Positions 7,884 to 16,308 of a stretch of DNA of 34,927 nt are shown here, piece after piece. Where the stretch lies: the NCBI GenBank assembly GCA_902776645.1, contig CACYQT010000083.1, positions 1 to 34,927 of the forward strand. Direction: 5' to 3'. Positions within the stretch are counted from its first letter, which is position 1, and each line of letters opens with the position of its first letter. The notes under the pieces are model-generated. The model worked only from the letters and a program-made list of their open reading frames with translations, did no database searches and was not told where the DNA came from. The translations under genes and the position numbers were made by a program. This DNA comes from an uncultured bacterium. Its GTDB lineage: Bacteria; Verrucomicrobiota; Lentisphaeria; Oligosphaerales; Oligosphaeraceae.

Positions 7884-8114
7884 TCAAACTTCCTCCATTT
7901 CGCGTTCATATTCACGGAAAAGCTGAAGCGGACTCATCCACCAGAATTTGGTCGCCTCCTTCTCTAGACTTGAATATGTACGGGAATGGTAGAAATTCAC
8001 CAAGGCTTTAATAGGCATGATTTGCTCATGCTTTGCAATCATCTCAACCGTCATGGCAATTTTCGCAGGAAGGAGCATGCGGAAATTTTGCTGTGTGATT
8101 TTCGGGAATTTCAT
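7884..8114 (-). CDS. Small 76-aa protein, third gene of the DUF3791-DUF3990 cassette
   Basis: Its ATG (8114-8112) overlaps the stop of the DUF3990 gene in an ATGA arrangement, and a strong GGAGGAG site lies six bases upstream inside that gene. The protein is mostly helical, with AKIAMTVEMIAKHE and a C-terminal segment EATKFWWMSPLQLFREY. I recall similar small proteins (ETK-W-xSP-x-L pattern) beside DUF3990 genes in other bacteria, but I know no function. Its size, coupling and position suggest that it works with or neutralises the DUF3990 protein. It has no signal peptide, transmembrane segment or HTH that I can see. Confidence 0.75.
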   Translation of the reverse strand: MKFPKITQQNFRMLLPAKIAMTVEMIAKHEQIMPIKALVNFYHSRTYSSLEKEATKFWWMSPLQLFREYEREMEEV

Positions 8115-8608
8115 CGGATCTCCTCCGCCTTGAGAAAACGTAAATAGTCAAGAGCCTTTTCCGTATGGAAAAGATACTGGTCAACCAGTTTGAAAGTCTT
8201 CAATTGCCTGATGGTCTGTTCTTCATCATAGAATCCGCCTTCCCAAAGAGTCAATGTCGCATATACACGATCATTGGCAACTGGCCCTTTGACAATATCA
8301 TATGGATGCTCGAACTGAGGATTGCTACGGTTTTCATGGACAAAATGAAGCCAAGCACGACTTGCATGCATGAATCGGCGCACAAGCAAATCAGGCAATT
8401 TCAACAGATTATCAGGCACTTCAAAATATGAAACAAAGCCTGAAGTCGTCATGGCGAGATTCTGCTGGCGGATATGACCCCATCTAACAGCTTGTTCGTA
8501 TGAAGAAGTCGTGTAGAAACCGACGCCAAAATCTGCGCCACGACCCTCCGCACGCGCGATAATGCGTGGCTTATCAACCACAACCATGCTTCCATGATAC
8601 AGAATCAT
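8111..8608 (-). CDS. DUF3990 protein, possible ADP-ribosyltransferase-fold toxin (copy 1)
   Basis: The 165-residue protein starts at the ATG at 8608, overlapping the upstream DUF3791 stop by ATGA; it overlaps the downstream 76-aa gene the same way. The N-terminus has the DUF3990 pattern: LYHGS at residues 3-7, then DFGVGFYTTSSYEQAVRW (about 27-44). Later blocks YDIVKGPVANDRVY and QYLFHTEKALDYLRF complete the family pattern. I recall DUF3990 being grouped with ADP-ribosyltransferase-like folds, in which the His of YHGS and the Tyr of GFY would contact NAD; I could not verify this. The tight three-gene coupling is typical of toxin-antitoxin units, but toxicity is an inference. A divergent second copy lies at 31167-31844. 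Confidence 0.82.
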   Translation of the reverse strand: MILYHGSMVVVDKPRIIARAEGRGADFGVGFYTTSSYEQAVRWGHIRQQNLAMTTSGFVSYFEVPDNLLKLPDLLVRRFMHASRAWLHFVHENRSNPQFEHPYDIVKGPVANDRVYATLTLWEGGFYDEEQTIRQLKTFKLVDQYLFHTEKALDYLRFLKAEEIR

Positions 8609-8826
8609 ATCTCCCTTATCCCTCTGTTCTCAAGATATTTTTCAATATCCGCCATCAGCCATTCCTTTCCCATGGCATGCAATGTCTGGTAGCCATTGGA
8701 CAGATAGTCGATGACGCCAGCAGTTTCAAAACATTCGGTCACACGCCGTCCGGATATGCCATGTTTCTCTGCCATCATTTCGATGCAGAAAACAATAAAT
8801 TCCGTTATTTTTGTCTCTTGGGTCAT
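8605..8826 (-). CDS. DUF3791 protein, first gene of the cassette (candidate antitoxin or partner)
   Basis: The 73-residue protein runs from the ATG at 8826 and ends in an ATGA overlap with the DUF3990 gene. The sequence fits DUF3791: an N-terminal helix (ITEFIVFCIEMMAEKHGISG), then GVIDYLSNGYQTLHAMG and a terminal helix. DUF3791 genes regularly sit next to DUF3990 genes, so the pairing here supports both calls. There is no obvious HTH. The ribosome-binding site is weak, while the two downstream genes have good ones, which could set the partner ratio. A candidate promoter lies at 8877-8904. Confidence 0.82.
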   Translation of the reverse strand: MTQETKITEFIVFCIEMMAEKHGISGRRVTECFETAGVIDYLSNGYQTLHAMGKEWLMADIEKYLENRGIREI

Positions 8827-8876
8827 ATCATCGACAAATCCATACAGTCAGTAGTTCTCACTTAGAAGCGCTAAAT

Positions 8877-8904
8877 ACTATATTAGATTAATGTAAAATG
8901 CCAA
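8877..8904 (-). promoter_or_regulatory. Candidate promoter of the DUF3791-DUF3990 cassette
   Basis: On the minus strand TTGGCA (8904-8899) is followed by a 16-base spacer and TATAGT (8882-8877). The start would be near 8870, leaving a leader of about 44 bases. I see no strong palindrome here, unlike the promoter of the second DUF3990 locus. Confidence 0.55.
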
Positions 8905-9011
8905 GATGTTTTCGCAACTAACAGACGAATTCTTTTTGCGTCTCTCCATACTTCCATGCTATTGCAAAGCTCTTATAGCAGTCTTACAGCAACAGTGAAA
9001 ACGATTTGGCA

Positions 9012-10121
9012 TCAGTGACGCAAATTGGACGGCTCCCATACGTCGTCGGCCGTCATGTCCAGCCATTCGATGGCCTCCAGCCAGCGGGACAAATCCTTTG
9101 GCGTCGGATCGAAATTGTTCGTGCCAAAGGAGAATTTTGCTCCCATGGCCTTCGCCATTTTCAAAAATTTAGGCCGCGGGAACGGCGATCCCGCCTGAAT
9201 CTCCAACGCGATCCCCTTCTCGACGGCCAGGCCGATGACCGCCTTCATCCGTTCGTCCGTCCACAAGTCGTCGTAGCCGGCGGCCACTTCCTTCGGCAGA
9301 TAGGTCGGATTCGCGAGAATCGAAATCGGTTCGCCGAGAATCCGCAGCGTGTGTTGCGTATAAGCTGCCATCCAAGCACTTGCATCATCGATCATCTGGT
9401 CGAGCCACAGGCGGTTGTCGCGTCCGGACGGCAGTTTGCCCATGATCATCGTATCCGCCAGAATGTAGTCGAAACGGGCCCGTGTCTCCGCGTCGATCTG
9501 CGCAAACCAATCACGGTCGTTCACCTGAATGCCAGTCGGCAACTGATGGCCGTTGACGGAGACGGCCTTCGCTTTTGCAGCAAAAGTCCGAAGTTTCTCA
9601 TTGTCATAGATTTCCCATTCCCGACCATGGTTCTCCATGGCCGTGGAGCGGATGCCGCAGTCCGCTTCGCGTTCCGCCGCCAGTTCGGGCGTCATGCCGC
9701 CGCGGATATGGACATGCCAGTCCGTCAGCACGATGCCGCGCTTCCGGCAGGCCGCCATCAGCATGTTGAAGACAGGCGTCCGCGGATAGATCGGCGAAAC
9801 CTCCTGCCGTTCGCCGACGGTGTAAACCAATAGGCGGACGTGTTTTCCATTTGCCGAACCATACGACAGCTCGATCCGCGCAGGCGTCTGCACATGGCTG
9901 GCGATCTCCACGACGGCGCGGCCCGTCACCGCGCCGTCCCCTTTGCGATGCTCCAACGTCAGATCGCATTCGCCACGATTGAAATCCGCCATCCATTCAT
10001 CGCCAGTCTCTTCCAGCATGAAACGGACTTTGCCGCCTTTCGGGGCCTGCGCCGTCAGTTCGGACGGCATGTCCGCCAATGTGAAAAAATCGCCGTTTTT
10101 TAAAACAACCGTGTTCGCCAT
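9012..10121 (-). CDS. PHP-like metal-dependent hydrolase family protein (PVC-type)
   Basis: The start chosen is the ATG at 10121 (369 residues, MANTVVLKNGDFF); a frame open to 10202 would add 27 residues without recognisable structure. The first ~110 residues look like a beta-sandwich. A TIM-barrel/PHP-like domain follows, with DWHVHIRGG at residues 134-142 supplying the His-x-His that opens metal sites, then AMENHG, EPISILANPTYLP, ALEIQAG and FSFGTNNFD near the end. In typical PHP phosphoesterases several of these positions are His or Asp (for example SDAH near the end), so the metal site appears altered. I recall homologues in Planctomycetes and Lentisphaerae, but no function. It is divergent from the secreted esterase gene, with a possible shared control region at 10261-10302. 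Confidence 0.65.
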   Translation of the reverse strand: MANTVVLKNGDFFTLADMPSELTAQAPKGGKVRFMLEETGDEWMADFNRGECDLTLEHRKGDGAVTGRAVVEIASHVQTPARIELSYGSANGKHVRLLVYTVGERQEVSPIYPRTPVFNMLMAACRKRGIVLTDWHVHIRGGMTPELAAEREADCGIRSTAMENHGREWEIYDNEKLRTFAAKAKAVSVNGHQLPTGIQVNDRDWFAQIDAETRARFDYILADTMIMGKLPSGRDNRLWLDQMIDDASAWMAAYTQHTLRILGEPISILANPTYLPKEVAAGYDDLWTDERMKAVIGLAVEKGIALEIQAGSPFPRPKFLKMAKAMGAKFSFGTNNFDPTPKDLSRWLEAIEWLDMTADDVWEPSNLRH

Positions 10122-10260
10122 AGCCTTCACTTTTTTCGTGTGATTTTTGGAACAAATCATCAAAAAAGCCATCCAAAAGATTGCCGGGCCTTGCAAAGCC
10201 ACGGCCTTCCGAAAAGCTCTTTTTTTCCATAAATTAAATTATGGCTAAAAATTTACCCTT

Positions 10261-10302
10261 CTGAATTGCCTTTTGCAATTTCAGAATATAGTTTTTGCAA
10301 AA
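10261..10302. promoter_or_regulatory. Inverted repeat over a candidate -10 box upstream of the esterase gene
   Basis: TTTTGCAA (10271-10278) and TTGCAAAA (10295-10302) form a perfect 8-bp inverted repeat with a 16-base centre containing TATAGT (10287-10292). A weak -35 TTGCCT (10266-10271) lies 15 bases before TATAGT. A separate imperfect hairpin is possible over about 10259-10286 (TTCTGAA pairing with TTCAGAA). This is a plausible operator region in the divergent gap, but no regulator gene is adjacent. Confidence 0.4.
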
Positions 10303-10340
10303 CATTGTTTGATTAGCCAATGACGTAAAAAGGGACTTCC

Positions 10341-11636
10341 ATGACTAGAAAACTGTCACTGATACTTGCATTCGCCTGCACCTTGCCGCTTTTCGCGCTT
10401 GAATTCACGATTTCCGCCGACCACGCGGATTCGCTCTACAAGCTTGGCGAAAAGGCCGTCTTCACCATCAAAGTGAAGGAAAAGGACGGCTCCGTCCCCA
10501 CGGCGGGCGTCATAGACGCCGCCTTGGACAATTTCGGCCCGAAAGTCGTCACGCAAAAGAAATGGAATCTTGCGGACGGCGACACATTCACGATGGAAGG
10601 AACGTTGCCCGAGCCGGGCTTCCTGCGTCTCCGTCTTGCCGCAAAGGACTCGAAAACAACATCTTGGAGCGTCGGTTTCGAGCCGGAGAAAATCGTGAAA
10701 GGCAGCCCGACGCCGAAGGATTTCGACGCATTCTGGGCCAACGCCATCAAGAAACTCGACGAAAACATTCCGGAAGACATGCAGCAGACCCTCCTGCCGG
10801 AACGTTCGCAAGGCGCCTTCAACTTCTGGCGGATCAGCTTCGCGACCTGCAACAACCGCCGCGTCTATGGCTACCTCTCCGTCCCGAAGGACGCTTCCGC
10901 CGAAAAGAAATATCCTGTCCGTTTCAGCGTTCCGGCGGCCGGCAACGGCGGCTGGACGAACAATATGAGCGGCGACGACAAGGCCGTCAAGATGTTCATC
11001 TGCGTCTATGACTACGAGCCGATCTTCAACGTCGAAGAACACAAGAAGGCCTATGACGAAATGAACAAACGCCTTCGCGAAAAGTACCGCACCAATTACG
11101 CCACGGCGGGCATCGCCATCTCCCGCGAGACCTATTTCTTCTACGCGCCGTTGCTCGGCATCAACCGTGCCGTCAACTGGCTCGCAAGGCAGCCCTACGT
11201 CGATCTGCGTGATTTCACCTACTCCGGAACAAGCCAGGGCGGCGGCTTCGGCTTCTATCTCACGGGCCTCAACCACCATTTCACCCGCGCCGTCTTCTAC
11301 GTCCCCGCCATCACGGACACCATGGGCTATCTGAAACATCGCCAGAGCGGCTGGCCGCGCATCATCGAAAGCCAGCCGTCCGCCGAAGCGAAGACCGCCG
11401 CCGAGCAGCACGCCCCCTACTTCGACGGCGCCAACTTCGCCGCCCGCATCAGCTGCCCCGTGCGCGTCGCCGTCGGCTTCTCGGACACGACCTGCGCACC
11501 ATGCGCGGTCTATGCCGCCTACAACAACATCCCTGTGCAGGACAAGAAGATCGTGCACGGAATCGGCATGACGCACAGCTGCTTCCCGAAGTTCTACCAA
11601 ATGCTCGGCGCGTGGGAACGCGAAGGCGTCAAGTGA
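10341..11636 (+). CDS. Secreted acetyl xylan esterase-like alpha/beta hydrolase (AXE1/CE7 type)
   Basis: The 431-residue protein starts at the ATG at 10341 with AAGGGA five bases upstream. Residues 1-19 form a signal peptide (MTRKLSLILAFACTLPLFA). Residues 20-115 form a beta-sandwich-like domain. The hydrolase domain follows, opening with the AXE1-type segment PTPKDFDAFWANAIKKL. The catalytic triad can be read: Ser298 in YSGTSQGGG (the GxSQGG elbow typical of CE7), Asp382 in VGFSDTTCAP and His412 in GMTHSC. CE7 enzymes remove acetyl groups from xylo-oligosaccharides and cephalosporin C; here an exported sugar deacetylase is likely. The stop codon lies in a small hairpin that begins a repeat (11636-11666). 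Confidence 0.88.
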   Translation: MTRKLSLILAFACTLPLFALEFTISADHADSLYKLGEKAVFTIKVKEKDGSVPTAGVIDAALDNFGPKVVTQKKWNLADGDTFTMEGTLPEPGFLRLRLAAKDSKTTSWSVGFEPEKIVKGSPTPKDFDAFWANAIKKLDENIPEDMQQTLLPERSQGAFNFWRISFATCNNRRVYGYLSVPKDASAEKKYPVRFSVPAAGNGGWTNNMSGDDKAVKMFICVYDYEPIFNVEEHKKAYDEMNKRLREKYRTNYATAGIAISRETYFFYAPLLGINRAVNWLARQPYVDLRDFTYSGTSQGGGFGFYLTGLNHHFTRAVFYVPAITDTMGYLKHRQSGWPRIIESQPSAEAKTAAEQHAPYFDGANFAARISCPVRVAVGFSDTTCAPCAVYAAYNNIPVQDKKIVHGIGMTHSCFPKFYQMLGAWEREGVK

Positions 11637-11666
11637 CCGCTTCGCGGTATAGTGGTTAGTGGCTAG
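11636..11666. repeat. Mini-hairpin plus TAGTGGT-type repeat at the esterase stop codon
   Basis: ACCGC-TTC-GCGGT (11636-11648) starts on the last base of the stop codon and forms a 5-bp stem. It is followed by TAGTGGTTAGTGGCTAG (11650-11666), which is the reverse-complement form of the ACTAACC repeat at 19411-19436; that copy too follows a 5-bp-stem hairpin with a TTC loop. The rest of the gap to 11872 holds no gene I can see. TTGACT at 11822-11827 is a possible -35 for the secretin operon, but no good -10 follows. Confidence 0.55.
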
Positions 11667-11872
11667 GGAAACACATATCCATTTTTATCGTCCAACGCCT
11701 TTTGCGCGCGTCTCAAGCCACGCGTCCCATGTCAAACGGCGTGATGGCGTCGCCATTAAGCCGCAAGACAAGAAGAAAACAAGAGACGATGTGTCTCCAT
11801 ACAGATGTCTTTCGACAAATATTGACTTATTTCCATGCGTTTTTATCTGATGAGAGAGCAAGACGGAACAAT

Positions 11873-13747
11873 ATGGAAAACATCATGAAAATAGTACATA
11901 CGACATTCATGGCGGCGATATGCTGCGGCCTGCTGGCATCCTGCTCCCTCTTTCACCGCACCTCCCTTCTGGAAGACGAAATGACGCTCCGCAACCTCAC
12001 GGAGCAGGAACACCTCCAGAAGGAGGCCAACAAACGGCAGTTGAGGGAGGAGATCCTGAAGGCGTTCGAGAATATCCGCACGCTTGTCGGCGAACATAAG
12101 TTCGTCGAGGCGGAGAACTATCTTGATCAACTGCGCCAGTTCACGGAATACAAGACCGATCTGGACGACCTGCAGGAACTGATCAACCTCGCCCGGAAGC
12201 TCACCCTCAGCAAAACGGATCTCGCCATCGACCAGAAGACCATCCTCAACGAATCGATCACGGGCATGCAGTTGCCGAAAAGCTACAACAAGAGCCGTGA
12301 AATCAACAACGACACGCAAAAGGACGAACTGAACTCGCTTGAAAAACTGCTGGACAAGACCATCTCCATGAAGGTGACCGGCATGTCGCTCGCCGAATTC
12401 ACCATGCAGCTGCGCGATCTGGAAGGCCTCAACATGGCCGATCCCGTCAACGTCATCTTCAATGACGAAGTCCTCAAAGGCGCGACATTTTCCGCCAATT
12501 TCAAGGACGTCCCGCTCCGCGAAATCTTCGATTACCTCTCCCACACGCTCGCCGTCAATTTCAACATCCGCGAAAACATCATCTGGATCACCAAGCTCGC
12601 AAAACCCGCCGAAGGGCCGCAGCTCATGACCAAAATCATCCCCCTCCGGCAAGGCATCATCCCCACCATCCCTGAAGGCATCGGCGTCGCCGCGGCCGCG
12701 AAAGCCGCCTTCGAAACCGCAAAGGAAGCCGACGCGGATCTCGAAACCGCCCTGAAGGCCTTCTTTGAGAAAACCACCACCGGCGGCTCATACAGCCTGT
12801 TTCCGCAACGCAACGTCCTCCTGGTGCGGGACACGCTCTCCAACATCCGCGAAGTGGAGAAAATCGTCGCGACGTTCAGCAAGCCGCCCAAGCAGGTGCT
12901 CATCGAAGCGAAGTTCCTCACCGTCAGCGAATCGGACTTGCATGACGTCGGTGTCGAACTGACCCACTACAACGGCGGCAAGACAGGAAAGAACATTCCC
13001 GCCAAGAACCAGGAGAACGCCAATCTCAGCGACTTCTTCACGAAGCTCGGCATCCTGACGGCGGACAACGCCGAAGGCCTCGGCGCCCTGACCATAAGCG
13101 GCATCATCGGCAACCGCAGTTTTGACGTGCTCATCAGTGCTTTGGAGAAGAAAGCCTCCACCGTCACCCTGAGCGCCCCCCGCATCCTGGCCCTCAACAA
13201 CCGCACGGCCCGTATCCGCAAAGGCGACAAGATGATCTATTTTGAAGAATACGGCCTCCAGACCGTCGACCGCGGCGAACAGGGCAAAGACCAGGTTCTC
13301 GTCCCCTCCGGCAAACCGACCTCTCTTCCGCTCGGCATCACGTTTGATGTCATCCCGAGCGTCGGCTCGGACAACCGCACGATCCTCCTCGGTCTCAAGC
13401 CGGAAATCGTCAATTTCGTCCAATGGGAGGACTACGCGGCCACCAAGACCGTCACGGAAAACAAAGTGACGTCCATCAAAGACACGAACATCCTTCTGCC
13501 CCGCACCCATGAACAGACCATCGCCACCGCCGTATCCATCAACAGCGGCGAAACCGTCATTCTCGGCGGCATGGTCGAAAACCGCGAGACCAGCGAAATC
13601 CACAAGATCCCGTTCCTTGGCGACATCCCGTTCCTTGGGCAGCTTTTCACCCATACGTCCAAGACCAACGAGCCGACCAACCTGCTGATTTTCGTGACCG
13701 CCACCATCATCGACGAAAACGGAGAATACGTCATTGCCAAACCTTAA
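11873..13747 (+). CDS. Outer-membrane secretin of a type II secretion/type IV pilus-like system, lipoprotein
   Basis: The start is placed at ATG 11873 (624 residues; GGA five bases upstream); ATG 11885 is equally possible. Both give a lipoprotein signal peptide ending in the lipobox LLASC, unlike the long 5' open frame. Residues about 20-170 are helical and charged. An STN/N0-like segment (VPLREIFDYLSHTLAVNFNI) and an N-domain (NVLLVRDTLSNIREVEKIV) follow. The C-terminal third is the secretin pore domain, with PRILALNNRTARI, LPLGITFDVIPSV, SGETVILGGMV and KIPFLGDIPFLGQLF, the last two being the most diagnostic. It would form the outer-membrane ring of an envelope-spanning machine. It is first of four genes and overlaps the next by 14 bases. 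Confidence 0.9.
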   Translation: MENIMKIVHTTFMAAICCGLLASCSLFHRTSLLEDEMTLRNLTEQEHLQKEANKRQLREEILKAFENIRTLVGEHKFVEAENYLDQLRQFTEYKTDLDDLQELINLARKLTLSKTDLAIDQKTILNESITGMQLPKSYNKSREINNDTQKDELNSLEKLLDKTISMKVTGMSLAEFTMQLRDLEGLNMADPVNVIFNDEVLKGATFSANFKDVPLREIFDYLSHTLAVNFNIRENIIWITKLAKPAEGPQLMTKIIPLRQGIIPTIPEGIGVAAAAKAAFETAKEADADLETALKAFFEKTTTGGSYSLFPQRNVLLVRDTLSNIREVEKIVATFSKPPKQVLIEAKFLTVSESDLHDVGVELTHYNGGKTGKNIPAKNQENANLSDFFTKLGILTADNAEGLGALTISGIIGNRSFDVLISALEKKASTVTLSAPRILALNNRTARIRKGDKMIYFEEYGLQTVDRGEQGKDQVLVPSGKPTSLPLGITFDVIPSVGSDNRTILLGLKPEIVNFVQWEDYAATKTVTENKVTSIKDTNILLPRTHEQTIATAVSINSGETVILGGMVENRETSEIHKIPFLGDIPFLGQLFTHTSKTNEPTNLLIFVTATIIDENGEYVIAKP

Positions 13748-15530
13748 GTCCATCAACAGAGGCGCGGCGAAAGGCATCGGCATCGATTTCACGCCGGATT
13801 CCGCCCAGACCATCAGTCTGGAGCGGAAAGGTGGTCATTTGCGCATTATAAACGTCTCCGCCTTCCCGTATGAACAGGACGCGGACGGCGCCGCGACCGT
13901 CTTTCCGGCCGCCCTGAAACGCCATATCAAGGCGGAAGGCGTCCGCCTGGCGGGCGTCTCCCTGACGTCTCTCGGCTCCAACGAGACGATCCACGACATA
14001 CCGAACACGCTGCCGGACGCGGCGTTGGAGAATTTCGTGCAGGTCCAGGTCCGCTCCATCGGCAGCCTGTCGGAAGACAATCTCATCTACGACTACCAAG
14101 TGATGCGCGGCCTGAATCCGGAGACGCGGAACATCCTTCTGAGCATCGCCCGCGAAGAGTCCGTCACAGGCTGCTGCGACTTCCTAAGCGGCATCAAGCC
14201 GCTGAAGAAGCAGAAGGTCACCTCCCATGTGCTGGCGGTCGCCTCCGCGTTCTGCGCCCTCCATCCGGACGCCGCCTATCTCTCGACGCCGCAAGTCATT
14301 CTGAATCTGGAGGAGGATTCGACTGTCATGGCGATCGTCTGCAACGGCAGTGTCGTCTGCACAAGCCTCCTGCTCTTCGGCATCCACAACATCCCCCACA
14401 CGACCGGCCTGCCGCTGTTGCGGGAGGAATACGAGAACGCCGTCTCACGCTGGCGGGAGACGCTCCCCGCAGACGTCGCCTCCACGCCGTTGTCGAACAT
14501 CTGGGCCACAGGCGAAAGCGAAAACATCTCGCAGTTCGTCGACATGCTTGGCGCGATCCAGCCGGAGGCCTCCATCCAGATGTTCGGCGTTCCGGGAGAC
14601 ATGATGCCGCAGCAGGACACGCTGCTCCATACCGATCTGACCGTGCTCTTCGGACTCGCCCTGTTCGCTCTGGACGAATCGCCCGTCAAGATCTCCCTCC
14701 TGCCCGAACGCCAGAAATGGATGGAGCACAAGAAGCACGAATATCCGTATCTGGCCCTGGCCTTCGCCCTGTTGGTCATCGGCCTGCTGGCGTGGTTCGC
14801 CGGCGCGTTCTACCATATCAACACGGCGTTGAAAATCGCCGATGCCGAACACGAGACGCTGAAGCAATGCTCCGTCCTCATCCCGCAGATGGAAAAGATG
14901 CATGAACGCATGGCCTATCAGCAGAAACGGATGCTACCCGTCGCGGAGGCGGGCTACCGCACCGTACGCTACATGGAGGCGTTGCAACGCTGGCAGGCCG
15001 CGCAGGCCACAGGCGACGAGGCCGAACGATGCTGGGGCATCTATCTCGCGGATGAATTCTCCTTCGAACGCGCCAACAAGGAACGCCAGGAGGAGGCGGA
15101 AGCCCCCGCCAGGCCGCAGCCCATCCGGTCGCCGAGCACCTACATGGATCTCTTCTCGGAGGAAAGCAAAGTCCAAGAGCAACCGGCCGCGACATATTCC
15201 CCCAAGACCATCAACATCAACACGTTGAAGATTCTCAGCAGCATCTACATCGGCGGCATCGCGCCACTCGGCAAGACACGTTACAAGGTCGTGAAGGACA
15301 TGCAGACGCAGCTGGTCGAATCCGGCGTCTATGTCAATGTCGACGACCATACGGATTTCATCACCAAGAGCTTCAGCGACAAGTACTTCACGCCATGGAG
15401 GACCTTCCTGCAGGCCAATACGGACGCCCTCGGCGGCGAATTCACGACGTTTTTCATGCAGCTTCCTTTCAAGGAAGAGCTCATCCACTCGAACCACCTC
15501 ACCGTGCCATCCACCACCAAACGCTACTGA
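13734..15530 (+). CDS. PilM-PilN fusion protein (actin-like ATPase joined to inner-membrane assembly protein)
   Basis: The 598-residue frame begins at a TTG codon (13734) 14 bases inside the secretin gene; GGAG lies nine bases upstream and no other start occurs before residue 124, so a TTG start is likely. Residues 15-320 resemble the PilM/GspL cytoplasmic actin-like fold (GIGIDFTPDSAQTISLE is the phosphate-loop-like start; SIAREESVTG and ALFALDE recur in PilM-type proteins). Residues 337-362 form one transmembrane helix (YPYLALAFALLVIGLLAWFA). A periplasmic, partly coiled-coil PilN-like region with a Pro/Glu-rich linker near 460-490 follows. PilM and PilN are normally separate genes; here they are one chain, topologically like GspL. 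It would link the cytoplasmic motor to PilO and PilP. Confidence 0.75.
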   Translation: MPNLKSINRGAAKGIGIDFTPDSAQTISLERKGGHLRIINVSAFPYEQDADGAATVFPAALKRHIKAEGVRLAGVSLTSLGSNETIHDIPNTLPDAALENFVQVQVRSIGSLSEDNLIYDYQVMRGLNPETRNILLSIAREESVTGCCDFLSGIKPLKKQKVTSHVLAVASAFCALHPDAAYLSTPQVILNLEEDSTVMAIVCNGSVVCTSLLLFGIHNIPHTTGLPLLREEYENAVSRWRETLPADVASTPLSNIWATGESENISQFVDMLGAIQPEASIQMFGVPGDMMPQQDTLLHTDLTVLFGLALFALDESPVKISLLPERQKWMEHKKHEYPYLALAFALLVIGLLAWFAGAFYHINTALKIADAEHETLKQCSVLIPQMEKMHERMAYQQKRMLPVAEAGYRTVRYMEALQRWQAAQATGDEAERCWGIYLADEFSFERANKERQEEAEAPARPQPIRSPSTYMDLFSEESKVQEQPAATYSPKTININTLKILSSIYIGGIAPLGKTRYKVVKDMQTQLVESGVYVNVDDHTDFITKSFSDKYFTPWRTFLQANTDALGGEFTTFFMQLPFKEELIHSNHLTVPSTTKRY

Positions 15531-15533
15531 CCC

Positions 15534-16308
15534 ATGTTCAAGCCATCCTACAAGGACTGGCCGAAAGGCTACCACAGACTGCTGCACTACACCATCATTT
15601 TGATGGTGGTGTCGCTGGCCGCGCTGTGGCTTGGCGTCTGCCCAAGATGGCGCAATCTTGAATCGCTTCGCGAGCAAAACGACCCTCTCCCGCGCCGCCA
15701 TGACGTTCCGCAACGAAATCCACAATGTCTATCCGAGCGACGAACCGCACGGCCTCAGCCCGGAGGACCAGTTCGTCTACAATTCCACCCGTATCGACTA
15801 CAAGGATCTTTCAGACCGGATCAAATCCGAATTCAAGGAAAAGAACATCATCATCACGGAAAAATGCTTTGAAACCGACACGGCGGAACCTGTCTTCCAT
15901 CTCATGCTGAAACTATGGGTCATCCGAATCCTCCTCCATAACGCGCTCGACAACTCGCTGGCGGTTGAAGCGGAGGAGAACGGCGAAGCAAGAATCTCCG
16001 CCACACGCACGTTCGCCTACGCCATCGGCAGCGACACCGCCAAGCCGTATCTTCTGGAATTTCCCGTCTCCATCCATCTCACGGGAACGATGGAGAACTT
16101 CCTGAAATTCATCAAATCATTGCAGGAAAAAGACTTGTATCTCCCCTTGAAGCATATACGCGTCTATTCGGAACCTCCGAAGGAACTGCCGCCCGGCGCC
16201 AAGATCGACGTCTCGCAGCTGCATTTCCGGGCGAGTTTCTCCGCTTTCTTTCCCGCGCCGTCGTCTAACACACTGCTCAACGTCGAAGGAGGGACGAAGG
16301 AAAACTGA
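15534..16308 (+). pseudogene. PilO-like inner-membrane protein gene, interrupted by a frameshift
   Basis: The ATG at 15534 opens a frame encoding a short cytoplasmic tail, a transmembrane helix (YTIILMVVSLAALWLGVC) and the start of a coiled coil (RNLESLREQND, to residue 50). The reading then makes no sense in that frame (Arg/Pro/His-rich until a stop at 15870-15872), while the +1 frame carries SRAAMTFRNEIHNVYPSDE and the rest of a PilO-like periplasmic domain to the stop at 16306-16308. Dropping one C from the CCC at 15683-15685 rejoins both into a 257-residue protein. This is either a real mutation, a sequencing error, or less likely a programmed frameshift. The gene lies three bases after the PilM-PilN stop and its own stop overlaps the next start (TGATG). 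Confidence 0.8.

Noticed and set aside
9006..9833. A 275-codon plus-strand frame opposite the PHP-like gene
   Set aside because: Antisense shadow with no motif; the minus-strand frame carries DWHVH and other conserved blocks.
10356..11600. A 414-codon minus-strand frame opposite the esterase gene
   Set aside because: The composition (Val/Asp/Gly/Arg repeats) is typical of an antisense shadow; the plus-strand protein has a signal peptide and full catalytic triad.
12788..13813. A 341-codon minus-strand frame opposite the secretin gene
   Set aside because: It has no recognisable motif and covers the most conserved part of the secretin pore domain on the other strand.
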